Assembly (NCBI GenBank): GCA_035940775.1
Contig: DASZEN010000014.1
Location: 23,351 to 87,350, forward strand
DNA from: DASQYE01 sp035940775
GTDB taxonomy: Bacteria; Acidobacteriota; Blastocatellia; Pyrinomonadales; Pyrinomonadaceae
Length of the DNA stretch: 64,000 nt
Direction: 5' to 3'
Shown here one piece after another: positions 1 to 8,882 of this stretch. The notes below the pieces were generated by a model. It saw nothing but the letters and a program-made list of their open reading frames with translations, was not told where the DNA came from and did not search any database. Position 1 is the stretch's first letter; every line of letters starts with the position of its first letter. The position numbers and the translations under genes are program-made.

Positions 1-1
1 G

Positions 2-1588
<1,587 letters not shown>

Positions 1589-1610
1589 GGGCTGTTTTGG
1601 AACCTTAAAA

Positions 1611-1665
1611 AGAGAGAGGAACGATGACGGGGCTCTCGGCCTTCATCGTTCCTCTCTCTATTTTT
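1611..1665. terminator. Bidirectional hairpin terminator
   Basis: Perfect 17-bp inverted repeat (arms 1611-1627 and 1643-1659, 15-nt loop) followed by TTTTT on the + strand and preceded by AAAA, which gives a T-run on the minus strand. It sits between convergent genes, the radical SAM gene and the last gene of the BMC operon. The arm core AGAGAGGAACGA recurs in the inverted repeat around folK at 24966-25117. Confidence 0.8.
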
Positions 1666-1674
1666 CTACAACAC

Positions 1675-2001
1675 CTACTTCTTTTTGCCGGGGACTGAGC
1701 CGCTGATCTTCTTGCGCGTCGTCGCGCCCGTGCGAAGCACAGGGATGGCCTGATCCACGTCGGCGTGCGGGCGCGGAATGACGTGCGTGGCGACGACCGT
1801 TCCGACTCTTGAGGCGGCAGCCGCGCCCGCATCGACGGCGCTTCTGACCGCCGCCACATCGCCGCGCACGATGGCCGTCACCAGCCCGGCATCTATCTTT
1901 TCATAGCCGACGAGATGCACGTTCGCCGACTTCACCATCGCATCCGCCGCCTCGATCATCGCCACCAGGCCCATACATTCCACCATGCCGAGCGCTTCCA
2001 T
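1675..2001 (-). CDS. BMC-H microcompartment shell protein (last gene of operon)
   Basis: A 108-residue single BMC domain (Pfam BMC, PduA/EutM type). It begins MEALGMVECMGLVAMIEAADAMVKSANV and has the usual strand-helix pattern and the HVIPRPH segment near residue 78. These proteins form hexamers that tile the flat facets of a protein organelle and whose pores pass small metabolites. The roughly 18-residue basic tail ending in KKK goes beyond the usual ~90 residues of a minimal BMC-H. It lies 39 bp downstream of the DUF711 gene and is the last gene of the minus-strand operon. It differs clearly from the first gene's BMC-H, so the shell has at least two facet proteins. Confidence 0.95.
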   Translation of the reverse strand: MEALGMVECMGLVAMIEAADAMVKSANVHLVGYEKIDAGLVTAIVRGDVAAVRSAVDAGAAAASRVGTVVATHVIPRPHADVDQAIPVLRTGATTRKKISGSVPGKKK

Positions 2002-2040
2002 ATTTATCCTCTCAAATTATGGTTTACCTGACCCGTCGCG

Positions 2041-3408
2041 CTAATTCCGCAGCGAGTGAATGGGTGCGGGGATGCGTCCGCCGCGCCGTATAAAGTCTGC
2101 CGATGAAAAGGCGTTGACGGGCATGATGGGGGCGCTGCCGAGCAGGCCGCCGAACTCCACCAGCTCGCCGACCGCGCGGCCCGGCACGGGGATAATTCGG
2201 ACTGCCGTCGTCTTGTTATTCATCACGCCGATGGCCATCTCGTCCGCGATGATGGCGGCGACGGTCTCGGCCGAGGTCGAGCCGGGCACGGCGACCATGT
2301 CTATGCCGACCGAGCAAACGCTCGTCCAGGCTTCGAGCTTATCGAGCGAGAGAGCGCCCACGCGCGCCGCTTCGATCATGTTCGCATCCTCGGAAACCGG
2401 GATGAACGCGCCGCTCATCCCGCCCACAGAGGCGGAAGCCATCGCGCCGCCTTTCTTGACGGCGTCCGTGAGAAGCGCGAGCGCGGCCGTTGTGCCGTGC
2501 GTGCCCGCGCGCTCGAATCCCATGCCCTCAAGGATGGCGGCCACCGAATCGCCGAGGACGGGTGTGGGCGCGAGGCTCAGATCGATGATGCCGAATGGAA
2601 TCCCCAGGCGGCGAGCCGCTTCGCGCCCGATAAGCTCCCCGGCGCGCGAGAGCTTGAAGGAGAGTTTTTTGATGATCTCTGCCAGTTCGTGCAGCGGCAG
2701 GTCGCGCGGCGCGTGGGCCACCGCATGATTGACCACGCCGGGCCCCGAGACGCCGACGTTGACGACCGCTTCGGGCTCTCCCACGCCGTGAAACGCGCCC
2801 GCCATAAAAGGATTGTCCTCGACGGCGTTGGCGAAGCAAACGAACTTGGCGCAGGCCAGCCCGCCGCGCTCGCGCGTGCGCTCGGCCATCTCCTTAATCA
2901 GATGGCCCGTGCGTCCGACCGCATCCATGTTGATCCCGGCACGCGTGGTGGCGACGTTCAGCGACGAGCAGAGGCGCTCGGTCGTCGCCAGCGCCTCGGG
3001 GATTGAATCCAGAAATGCGCTCTCCGCATGCGTCCAGCCCTTGTGAACCAGGGCCGAGTAGCCGCCTATGAAATCGACGCCCACGCCTTGCGCCGCCTCG
3101 TCTATGGCGCGGGCCAGGACAAGCAGGTCTTCGCGCCCGCGCGCATTCTCGGCGATCAGGGAGGCGGGCGTGATAGAGATTCTCTTGTTGGCGATGCGCA
3201 GGCCCACTTCGTCGCCGATCTCGTTGACGGTCGAGACCAGTCGGGCCGCCACGCGCTCGATCTTCCGGCGCACGCGCTCGGCCGTTCTCTCGACGGAATC
3301 GCTCACGCAATCGCGCAGGGAAAGCCCGAGCGTGACGGTTCGGACATCCAGGTGCTCGATCTCCGTCATCCGCACGGTTTGCAGGATTTCGGCCTGTGTA
3401 TATTCCAT
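2041..3408 (-). CDS. DUF711 / UPF0210 ('PFL-like') family protein
   Basis: The 455-residue length matches the UPF0210/DUF711 family over its full span. Recognisable stretches are TVTLGLSLRDC, the NMDAVGRTGH region, the GVGEPEAVVNVGVSGPG region and the C-terminal GGRIPAPIHSLRN. Family members resemble pyruvate formate-lyase in fold and are often labelled PFL family, but no C-terminal glycyl-radical motif is present. The reaction is unknown to me. In Gram-positive bacteria this family commonly sits next to a UPF0237 ACT protein; here the same partner is two genes upstream, inside a BMC operon. Since no other enzyme except the aldehyde dehydrogenase is present, this is the best candidate for the lumen signature enzyme, or a regulator of it. 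Confidence 0.9.
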   Translation of the reverse strand: MEYTQAEILQTVRMTEIEHLDVRTVTLGLSLRDCVSDSVERTAERVRRKIERVAARLVSTVNEIGDEVGLRIANKRISITPASLIAENARGREDLLVLARAIDEAAQGVGVDFIGGYSALVHKGWTHAESAFLDSIPEALATTERLCSSLNVATTRAGINMDAVGRTGHLIKEMAERTRERGGLACAKFVCFANAVEDNPFMAGAFHGVGEPEAVVNVGVSGPGVVNHAVAHAPRDLPLHELAEIIKKLSFKLSRAGELIGREAARRLGIPFGIIDLSLAPTPVLGDSVAAILEGMGFERAGTHGTTAALALLTDAVKKGGAMASASVGGMSGAFIPVSEDANMIEAARVGALSLDKLEAWTSVCSVGIDMVAVPGSTSAETVAAIIADEMAIGVMNNKTTAVRIIPVPGRAVGELVEFGGLLGSAPIMPVNAFSSADFIRRGGRIPAPIHSLRN

Positions 3409-3500
3409 AAGAACTTCCGCCGGGTCTTCAGCGTCCGACCTTCTTCAGAGAGAGAGCGCGCGCCAGCGCGATGCGCTCTCCGGGCAGAGGCGCGCCTCTG

Positions 3501-4085
3501 CTATTTGAGGATTTGACTGAGCAAAAGCAAGACGAGCGAGAGAATGATGAGCACGGCGGCGACCAGCACGAAACGCAGCCCAGGGTCTTCGGCCGCCTCG
3601 TCGAGCACGACGTTCGAAGCCTGCCGCAACTTCTCCACGCGGGGAGCTATCCTCCCTTCGACCGCATCGCGCGCCGCGACCTTCACACGATGCCTGCGCG
3701 TCGTCGCGGCCGCCGACGCGGTCGTACCGCCCTCACCGCCGCCGTCACCATCGCCACCGCGAGTCGCAGCCTCCACCGGCGGCGCTTGACTTTCGTCCGC
3801 GCCAACCGCCGACGGCATATTCTCATCAGCCCCGGCGGCGGATACGGAAGTGACAGGCACGGAAGCGACGGGCGCAACGTCCGAGGCCATCGTTGCCGCT
3901 GGCGCTCCGGGCGAATCAAGCTCGGCGGGCGGCTCCATCATCTGATCCGGTCGGGCATCGTCAAACGCGATAGAGGGATTCGACGGCCCTGCATCGACAG
4001 GCGAGCCGCATTGCGGGCAGAAGCCTGCGCGGCTGCGAACGGAAGCGCCACATGCCCTGCACCGTCGTGAGATTTCAGGTTCCAT
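3501..4085 (-). CDS. Zinc-ribbon protein with C-terminal membrane anchor
   Basis: A 194-residue protein with an N-terminal zinc ribbon: C9, C12, C23 and C26 (CRAC ... CPQC). About 100 residues of Pro/Ala/Asp/Ser-rich, probably disordered sequence follow, then a basic segment, and a single hydrophobic helix at about 170-191 (VAAVLIILSLVLLLL) ending at the C-terminus. The layout is that of a tail-anchored protein with its zinc ribbon in the cytoplasm. It lies between the ACT gene and the DUF711 gene of the BMC operon, an unusual place for a membrane protein. It could tether the compartment or its enzymes to the membrane, which is inference. No family name is recognised beyond zinc ribbon. Confidence 0.75.
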   Translation of the reverse strand: MEPEISRRCRACGASVRSRAGFCPQCGSPVDAGPSNPSIAFDDARPDQMMEPPAELDSPGAPAATMASDVAPVASVPVTSVSAAGADENMPSAVGADESQAPPVEAATRGGDGDGGGEGGTTASAAATTRRHRVKVAARDAVEGRIAPRVEKLRQASNVVLDEAAEDPGLRFVLVAAVLIILSLVLLLLSQILK

Positions 4086-4087
4086 AA

Positions 4088-4149
4088 AGATGAGGGTCAG
4101 GGGTCAGGGAAGAGCTTCTCACTGGCCCCCGTCCCCCGTCCCCTGCTTT
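4088..4149. repeat. G-rich/C-rich intergenic repeat inside BMC operon
   Basis: The spacer between the ACT and zinc-ribbon genes carries GGGTCAGGGG-type tracts followed by C-rich tracts (GTCCCCCGTCCCC) that can pair with them. The 14-mer GGGGTCAGGGAAGA at 4100-4113 recurs exactly at 5028-5041 in the next such spacer. It belongs to the same class of intergenic inverted repeats as those at 10.4, 22.5, 25.0 and 31.8 kb. Confidence 0.6.
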
Positions 4150-4614
4150 TCATATTCTGTGCATCGCGTTGAAGAGGTCTTCGCGTTGAGCGTAGATGTG
4201 CACGCCCAGGTGCTCGCCCTCGCTGCGGAAACGTTCCTTGAGCGCGGTGGCGGACTGGCGCGCGCGCGATATATCGGCGATGATGACCATAGCGAACTTG
4301 CCCTGCACCACCGTTTGATTAATGTCGATAATACTGCACTCGGCCTCGGCCAGAATCTGCGAGACGGCGGCGACGATGCCTGGATGGTCGATTCCGAACA
4401 CGGAGATAACCAGACGCGCGGCAGAGCCCTCGGTCTGCGCTTCGCGCTCGCGCGCGCTCGTCGCGCCGTCGCCTCCGCCGTTGGTTTCGATCGCGGGCTC
4501 GACGGCGCGGTACACATCCGTCACCAACTGCTCGACCATCTGCTCGTCCGCGCCCGCGCCCAGGCGCTCATAGACGGCTCGCGTAATCCTGTAAATCAAC
4601 TCTTCGTTAGCCAC
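4150..4614 (-). CDS. ACT-domain protein (UPF0237-like)
   Basis: A 154-residue protein. The N-terminal ~60 residues are helical and polar, and the C-terminal ~88 residues are an ACT domain of the UPF0237/GcvR-like type, beginning ARLVISVFGIDHPGIVAAVS and containing DINQTVVQGKFAMV. ACT domains bind small ligands, commonly amino acids, and regulate partner enzymes. In other bacteria the UPF0237 protein is encoded beside UPF0210/DUF711, as it is here with one gene between them. Its position in the shell operon suggests that it senses the substrate or regulates the DUF711 protein. The N-terminal helical extension is not part of the minimal family and could be a shell-targeting segment (inference). 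Confidence 0.85.
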   Translation of the reverse strand: MANEELIYRITRAVYERLGAGADEQMVEQLVTDVYRAVEPAIETNGGGDGATSAREREAQTEGSAARLVISVFGIDHPGIVAAVSQILAEAECSIIDINQTVVQGKFAMVIIADISRARQSATALKERFRSEGEHLGVHIYAQREDLFNAMHRI

Positions 4615-4666
4615 TTAATGTTAGATACCGGACGGCCGGTTTTTGCCGACACCTGCCATCCACCTT

Positions 4667-4999
4667 TTAGGGTTTTCCGTTATCCTGCGCGCGCAATTCG
4701 CGCGCCGCCTCGCGCACCTCTTCCGATTCCGCGTCCTGTATGTCCATCCGGTCGACTATGCCGACCACCGCCGCTTCGATTGACATCTCCTGATTGCCGA
4801 TGGCCGTGCGCGCCGCTTTGCCGTAAGCGCACATGACGACTTCACCGACGCCCGCGCCGAGACGGTCGGCGACGACGACTATATTCCTGGTCGGCTCTTT
4901 ATCCAGATCATAAGGATGCACGATCAAAAAACGGACGCCCTCCAGATCGGGCGTCTTTTTAGTAGACCAGACAGTGCCGACAACTTTGCCTAAAAACAT
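4667..4999 (-). CDS. EutN/CcmL-type BMC vertex protein (BMC-P)
   Basis: A 110-residue EutN/CcmL family protein with the family start MFLGKVVGTVWSTKKTPDLEG, the RFLIVHPYDLD segment and VVADRLGAGVGEVVMCAYG. Pentamers of this family cap the vertices of microcompartments. Together with the two BMC-H proteins it gives the minimum set for a closed shell. It lies 88 bp after the aldehyde dehydrogenase gene and 52 bp before the ACT gene, in the same direction. Confidence 0.95.
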   Translation of the reverse strand: MFLGKVVGTVWSTKKTPDLEGVRFLIVHPYDLDKEPTRNIVVVADRLGAGVGEVVMCAYGKAARTAIGNQEMSIEAAVVGIVDRMDIQDAESEEVREAARELRAQDNGKP

Positions 5000-5001
5000 A
5001 A

Positions 5002-5087
5002 GCGGGGGTCGGGGGGTTCGGGGGCCGGGGGTCAGGGAAGACAGATTTTACAGGCCCCTGACTCCTTTGGCTCCCAGCCCCTCTCTT
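5002..5087. repeat. G-run-rich intergenic segment, potential G-quadruplex
   Basis: On the + strand five G-runs (5004-5008, 5011-5016, 5020-5024, 5027-5031, 5035-5037) are separated by 2-3 nt, a textbook intramolecular G-quadruplex pattern. C-rich sequence follows to the aldehyde dehydrogenase stop. The G-rich strand is the template for the operon. It shares GGGGTCAGGGAAGA with the spacer at 4100-4113. Confidence 0.65.
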
Positions 5088-7046
5088 TCATCCTTTCGCG
5101 AAGACCTCTGCGGGCTCGCCCACGTCGCGCGCCGATGGCGTGATGATGGTCTTGGAGTTGATGTAAATCTTCTCGCCCTTCTGGACGGCGCGGCGCACGT
5201 CATCTTCGCTGACGAAATCCACAGCCCTGTGGCCGTTGCCGCCCGTCGGCTGCGATGCGCCGTTCGATGGCTTGCCGCTGCTGCTGCTGTCGCTCGGCTG
5301 AGCCGCAGGTGTGTTGATGACGGCTGCGCCGCCTCCGGCTTCTCCTGATGCGCTGCCGCCGCCGTTACCCGCGCGCGCGTCGATGGCCTGGGGCGCGGCC
5401 GAGGCTTGCGGCGCGGCGTCAGATCTGTCGTACATCGTGCCAGCTTCGACATCAATCACGGGCTGATACTTCGCGGGCGAATCGGAAGCATGAAGCGGCG
5501 GCTGGTCTGGCGAAACCTGAGCGGGGCTCCGGCCCGCCAGAAAACGATCGACGATGGCCGCGATCTCTTCGCGACCGATGGTGTGCGGCGCGGCATGTGC
5601 ATCCTCGCGCGTCGCCTTCTGCGTGGCGCTGGCGAAGACCGGCTGCGCCCCGGCGCTCTCTTTCTGTGCCGTGACTGCGACGGCGGGGCGCGCGCTCTTG
5701 ACGGGCCTGGTTTCAAAAGCGACGCGCTTGATGTCCATCAGGTGCAGCGGCGAGACGTTATCCGAGGTGACGTTGCCGCCCCACGAGCCGCAACCCAGCG
5801 TCATCGATGGCGGCAGCGCCGTTGAGAATCCGATTGCGCCATGCGTCGTCGGCGTATTGACCGTAACGCGCGAGGCTGGCATCTCATTGCCGTAGCGGAC
5901 GGCGGCCTCGCGCGAGCGCGTGTGAATGCCCGCGGTGTGGCCCATGCCGCCGTAGCTGAGGACTTCAAAACAGCGAGCGGCCCCGCGCTCCACTCCGTCC
6001 TCGACATAGAAGGCGAGGATCGGCGAGAGCTTCTCCATCGAGAGCGGATACTCACGCCCGACTCCGCCCACTTCCGCCATCAGGCAGCGCGTTCCCGGCG
6101 GAACATTCAACGAAGCAAGCTTCGCTATGACCTCGACCGATTTGCCGACGATGGCCGGATTCAGCGAGCGTTGCGGCGTGGCGATGACCTTTGCGAGTTG
6201 GTCTGCCTCGGCCGCGCTCAGAAAATGTCCGCCCTGCGCCTTGAACTGCTCGCGCACCTCGCGCTCAATCGGCGCATCGCAGACCACAGACTGCTCCGAA
6301 GCGCAGATCGTTCCATTGTCAAAGCACTTGCCCGTCAATATATCCTGCACGGCCTTCGCCACGTCCGCCGTTCTCTCTACGAAGACGGGAACGTTGCCGG
6401 GGCCGACGCCGAAGGCGGGCTTGCCCGAAGAGTAGGCGGCGCGCACGAGCCCGATGCCGCCCGTCGCCAGAATCACGGCCGTCTGCTTATGCTTCATAAG
6501 GGCTTCCGTGCCCTCAATCGTGGCGGTCGTCATGCACCCGATGGCGTCCGCCGGTAAGCCCTCTTTCAGGGCCGCCTCCTTGACGACCTTGACCGATTCG
6601 TTGATGCAGCGCGCCGCCGAGGGGTGCGGAGAAAGCACTATGGCGTTGCGCGATTTTATGGCGATCAAACATTTGAAGATTGCCGTCGAGGTCGGATTCG
6701 TGGAAGGGATGATTCCGCAGACGACGCCGCGCGGGCTGGCGATCTCCACCACGTCCTTCGACTCGGAGACGACGCCGACCGTGCGCACGTTGCGGAAGTA
6801 GTTCCAGACATCCTCGGAGGCGAAGCGGTTCTTCTCCTGTTTGTCGGCTGGGATACCCATGCCCGTCTCTTCGACGGCCATCGCGCCGAGACGGGCCGCC
6901 TCTCGAAGCGCAGCCCTCGCCATCGCCTCGCAGATGCGGTCGATCTTAGCCTGATCGAATCGCGCCAGTTCCACCTGCGCGCGGTGCGCCGCTTCAATCA
7001 GATCGCGCGCCTGCTGCACTGACACCAGGTCTTTATCAACTGACAT
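5088..7046 (-). CDS. Acylating aldehyde dehydrogenase (AdhE N-domain/EutE-PduP type) with long C-terminal extension
   Basis: A CoA-acylating aldehyde dehydrogenase that converts an aldehyde, NAD+ and CoA to acyl-CoA, the core enzyme of metabolosomes. The catalytic domain spans about residues 1-465. The nucleophile is C248 in FDNGTICASEQS, the wording typical of the AdhE dehydrogenase half, and IPSTNPTSTAIFK and GPGNVPVF are also visible. The usual length is 460-520; this protein has 652. After the domain come ~140 low-complexity Ala/Pro/Ser/Gly residues, then a conserved-looking end segment (about 610-652) with VSEDDVRRAV and ITPSARD. That end resembles short VR...TPSAR segments seen in EutT and other BMC-associated proteins and may be a shell-interaction tag. 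The gene follows the first BMC-H by 108 bp and starts at ATG. Confidence 0.93.
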   Translation of the reverse strand: MSVDKDLVSVQQARDLIEAAHRAQVELARFDQAKIDRICEAMARAALREAARLGAMAVEETGMGIPADKQEKNRFASEDVWNYFRNVRTVGVVSESKDVVEIASPRGVVCGIIPSTNPTSTAIFKCLIAIKSRNAIVLSPHPSAARCINESVKVVKEAALKEGLPADAIGCMTTATIEGTEALMKHKQTAVILATGGIGLVRAAYSSGKPAFGVGPGNVPVFVERTADVAKAVQDILTGKCFDNGTICASEQSVVCDAPIEREVREQFKAQGGHFLSAAEADQLAKVIATPQRSLNPAIVGKSVEVIAKLASLNVPPGTRCLMAEVGGVGREYPLSMEKLSPILAFYVEDGVERGAARCFEVLSYGGMGHTAGIHTRSREAAVRYGNEMPASRVTVNTPTTHGAIGFSTALPPSMTLGCGSWGGNVTSDNVSPLHLMDIKRVAFETRPVKSARPAVAVTAQKESAGAQPVFASATQKATREDAHAAPHTIGREEIAAIVDRFLAGRSPAQVSPDQPPLHASDSPAKYQPVIDVEAGTMYDRSDAAPQASAAPQAIDARAGNGGGSASGEAGGGAAVINTPAAQPSDSSSSGKPSNGASQPTGGNGHRAVDFVSEDDVRRAVQKGEKIYINSKTIITPSARDVGEPAEVFAKG

Positions 7047-7154
7047 GATGCAAACCCCCTTCGACTGCGGAGCGGGAATCGGGGAGCGCGGATTTTTAAG
7101 AACTCATGGCCCGTTTTTCAATCCGCACAAATATGATTCCGCAAGCGGCCGATT

Positions 7155-7556
7155 TCACTTGGCTCGCTCTTTATTGTTCTCGCGCGCTCCGGCCGAGAGC
7201 GAGCGTCCCTGATCGCCTTCGCCGAGTTGGCTGCGGTCGCCTGCACCGAGGGCGCGCTCGTCCGGGCTATAGCCTGTGCGCCCGTTCGTGGGCAGCACGC
7301 GCTCGACTTCCCCGTGCGGTCGCGGGATGACGTGCACGCTGATAAGCTCACCGACGCGCCGAGCGGCGGCGGCTCCGGCGTCCGTTGCGGCCTTGACCGC
7401 GCCGACATCGCCGCGCACGAAGATCGTTACATAGCCCGCGCCGATATACTCTTTTCCTAAAAGCTGGACGTTGGCGGCCTTGACCATCGCATCGGCCGCT
7501 TCCACGGCTCCGACAAAGCCTTTGGTCTCAACCATTCCGAGTGCTTCGAGAGGCAT
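7155..7556 (-). CDS. BMC-H microcompartment shell protein (first gene of operon)
   Basis: A single BMC domain of about 90 residues (PLEALGMVETKGFVGAVEAADAMVKAANV ... ISVHVIPRPHGEVE), followed by a ~45-residue hydrophilic tail rich in Gly, Arg and Glu. The ATG at 7556 is preceded by GAGG at a suitable distance; a TTG three codons earlier lies too close to that site. It is the probable major facet hexamer and heads the minus-strand operon. The long tail is unusual for BMC-H proteins and may face one side of the shell to bind cargo or another shell protein (inference). Confidence 0.93.
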   Translation of the reverse strand: MPLEALGMVETKGFVGAVEAADAMVKAANVQLLGKEYIGAGYVTIFVRGDVGAVKAATDAGAAAARRVGELISVHVIPRPHGEVERVLPTNGRTGYSPDERALGAGDRSQLGEGDQGRSLSAGARENNKERAK

Positions 7557-7683
7557 GAGCTTCAATCCTCACTTTTTCTATGGTAGAAGTTAAAACGTGT
7601 ATTCCGGGTTGATCGAACGCGTCCATCGTAGTCCTGTGCGCCAGAAGAATCAAGAGACGCGCATCCTTTTATGGCACAAAAGT

Positions 7684-7713
7684 TTGACAACGTTTACCAG
7701 CAGACGCTATAGT
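7684..7713 (+). promoter_or_regulatory. Consensus sigma70-type promoter
   Basis: TTGACA (7684-7689), an 18-bp spacer, TATAGT (7708-7713). Transcription would begin near 7720, about 150 nt before the RodZ-like gene, and read through the structured segment at 7716-7858. It points away from the BMC operon, so the spacer is divergent. Confidence 0.75.
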
Positions 7714-7715
7714 GC

Positions 7716-7858
7716 GGGCCAAAGGCCCTGTGGTGGCAGTGTAAAGGGCGAGCCCGTAAGGGTTTGGAAGGTTCGACTGGTCAGCGTTAAAAGTATCGAA
7801 GTGAAGACCCCAACCCCACGCGAGACGACGCACCCCCATATAACTTCCTGAGGGTGGA
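7716..7858 (+). ncRNA. Unidentified structured RNA or long 5' leader
   Basis: The ~150 nt after the consensus promoter do not code but can fold. GCGGGC (7714-7719) can pair with GCCCGT near 7752-7757. GGGTTTGG near 7759-7766 can pair with CCAACCC downstream, enclosing a TTCGA/TCGAA helix. CACCC/GGGTG forms a hairpin just before the next gene. The segment CCCTGTGGTG resembles the CCTGxGGTG bubble of many 6S RNAs, but I see no convincing closing stem joining the two ends. It lacks the SRP GGAAG-loop, tmRNA and RNase P signatures. It may be a stand-alone RNA or a leader of the RodZ-like gene. Confidence 0.4.
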
Positions 7859-7870
7859 CGCGGATTGGTG

Positions 7871-8698
7871 ATGGCAGCATCTTTTGGAGAACAGTTGCGG
7901 CTCGCCCGCGAGGCGCGAGGCATTTCTCTGCGCGAAATCTCCGAACAGACGCGCATCTCTATGCGTTACCTGGAAGCCATCGAAGCCAGCGATTTCAAAC
8001 GCCTGCCGGGCGGCATCTTCAATCGAAGCTTTATTAAATCCTACGCGCGCTATATCGGCTACGACGAAAAGGATGTTATGGAATCCTACACGCGCGCGAT
8101 GCGCGAGCAGGGCGACACATCCGAAGAGACCTCGGGCCTGCCTCACAAGCCGCACGTTTACACCGACGGCCATTCGACGCGCTCGCCTCTGGTCACGCTG
8201 CTGCTGACGATATTGATCCTGACGATCCTTTCGCTCGGCGTCTATGCGGTGCTGCACTGGTATCAACGCCGCGAGCGCGTGCGCACGGCCGCCAATCCGG
8301 CTCCGGCCGCGAGCGATCAGCGCACACAACCCGCACCCCAACAGACGGGCGCTTCACCTTCTTCTGCTGCTGCTCCGGCGACCGCCTCGACGCAGACGGG
8401 CACGGCCCCGACGGCGGCCGACGGGTTCAATATTCAGCTCAAGGCAAGGGAACAGGTCTGGGTGCGTGTCTTTACGGATGAACCTGCGCCCAAATCCGCC
8501 TTCGCCGGTAATCTGCAACCCGATGAGACCAAAGAGTTCACGCCCGAGCGCAGTTTGAGAGTCCAATGCTCGAAGGATAAGGCCGAAGCAATCAGCATAA
8601 TCATCAACGGTCGCCCGGCGCGAGTGCCCTTCAATATGAAGGGCTCGCTCGCCGAGATGACCGTGACGAAGGAAGATTACGAGCAGTTTTTGCAATAA
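7871..8698 (+). CDS. RodZ-like protein: Xre-type HTH, one TM helix, DUF4115
   Basis: 275 residues. The N-terminal ~70 residues are an Xre/HTH_25 helix-turn-helix (FGEQLRLAREARGISLREIS ... GGIFNRSFIKSYARYIG). A membrane segment lies at about 100-123 (PLVTLLLTILILTILSLGVYAV), followed by a low-complexity Ala/Pro/Thr linker and a C-terminal DUF4115 domain (about 185-275). This is the RodZ architecture; RodZ links the MreB cytoskeleton to the membrane in rod-shaped cells. The HTH in RodZ binds MreB rather than DNA. The ATG at 7871 is preferred over a TTG two codons upstream. It follows a strong promoter and a structured leader and precedes guaB. Confidence 0.8.
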   Translation: MAASFGEQLRLAREARGISLREISEQTRISMRYLEAIEASDFKRLPGGIFNRSFIKSYARYIGYDEKDVMESYTRAMREQGDTSEETSGLPHKPHVYTDGHSTRSPLVTLLLTILILTILSLGVYAVLHWYQRRERVRTAANPAPAASDQRTQPAPQQTGASPSSAAAPATASTQTGTAPTAADGFNIQLKAREQVWVRVFTDEPAPKSAFAGNLQPDETKEFTPERSLRVQCSKDKAEAISIIINGRPARVPFNMKGSLAEMTVTKEDYEQFLQ

Positions 8699-8806
8699 GA
8701 GCGCAGGTCTGACCGGGTGCGATTGCGCGAGAGAAAGAGAGCGCACGCGCCGTGCAGGAGGTATGCCCGCTCTGCTCCGGCGCGAAAAAAATCGTAGACG
8801 ATGAAC

Positions 8807-8836
8807 GCCCGCTTCAATACGCGGGCCGTTTTCTTT
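8807..8836 (+). terminator. Rho-independent terminator
   Basis: GCCCGC (8807-8812), 8-nt loop, GCGGGC (8821-8826), followed by CGTTTTCTTTT. It ends the RodZ-like transcript just ahead of guaB. Confidence 0.65.
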
Positions 8837-8882
8837 TATACTGGACGCATCTATCAACTTTGAGGAGCAAGACGAATCCATC

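Noticed and set aside
2041..3408. DUF711 protein as a glycyl-radical enzyme
   Set aside because: It is sometimes called PFL family, but there is no C-terminal glycyl-radical motif and no activating enzyme in the operon; the radical SAM gene at 2-1588 is on the opposite strand and has a B12-like domain.
7716..7858. tmRNA, SRP RNA or RNase P RNA in the RodZ leader
   Set aside because: No GGAAGCA-type SRP loop, no tmRNA acceptor end and no RNase P P4 core; only a weak resemblance to 6S RNA remains.
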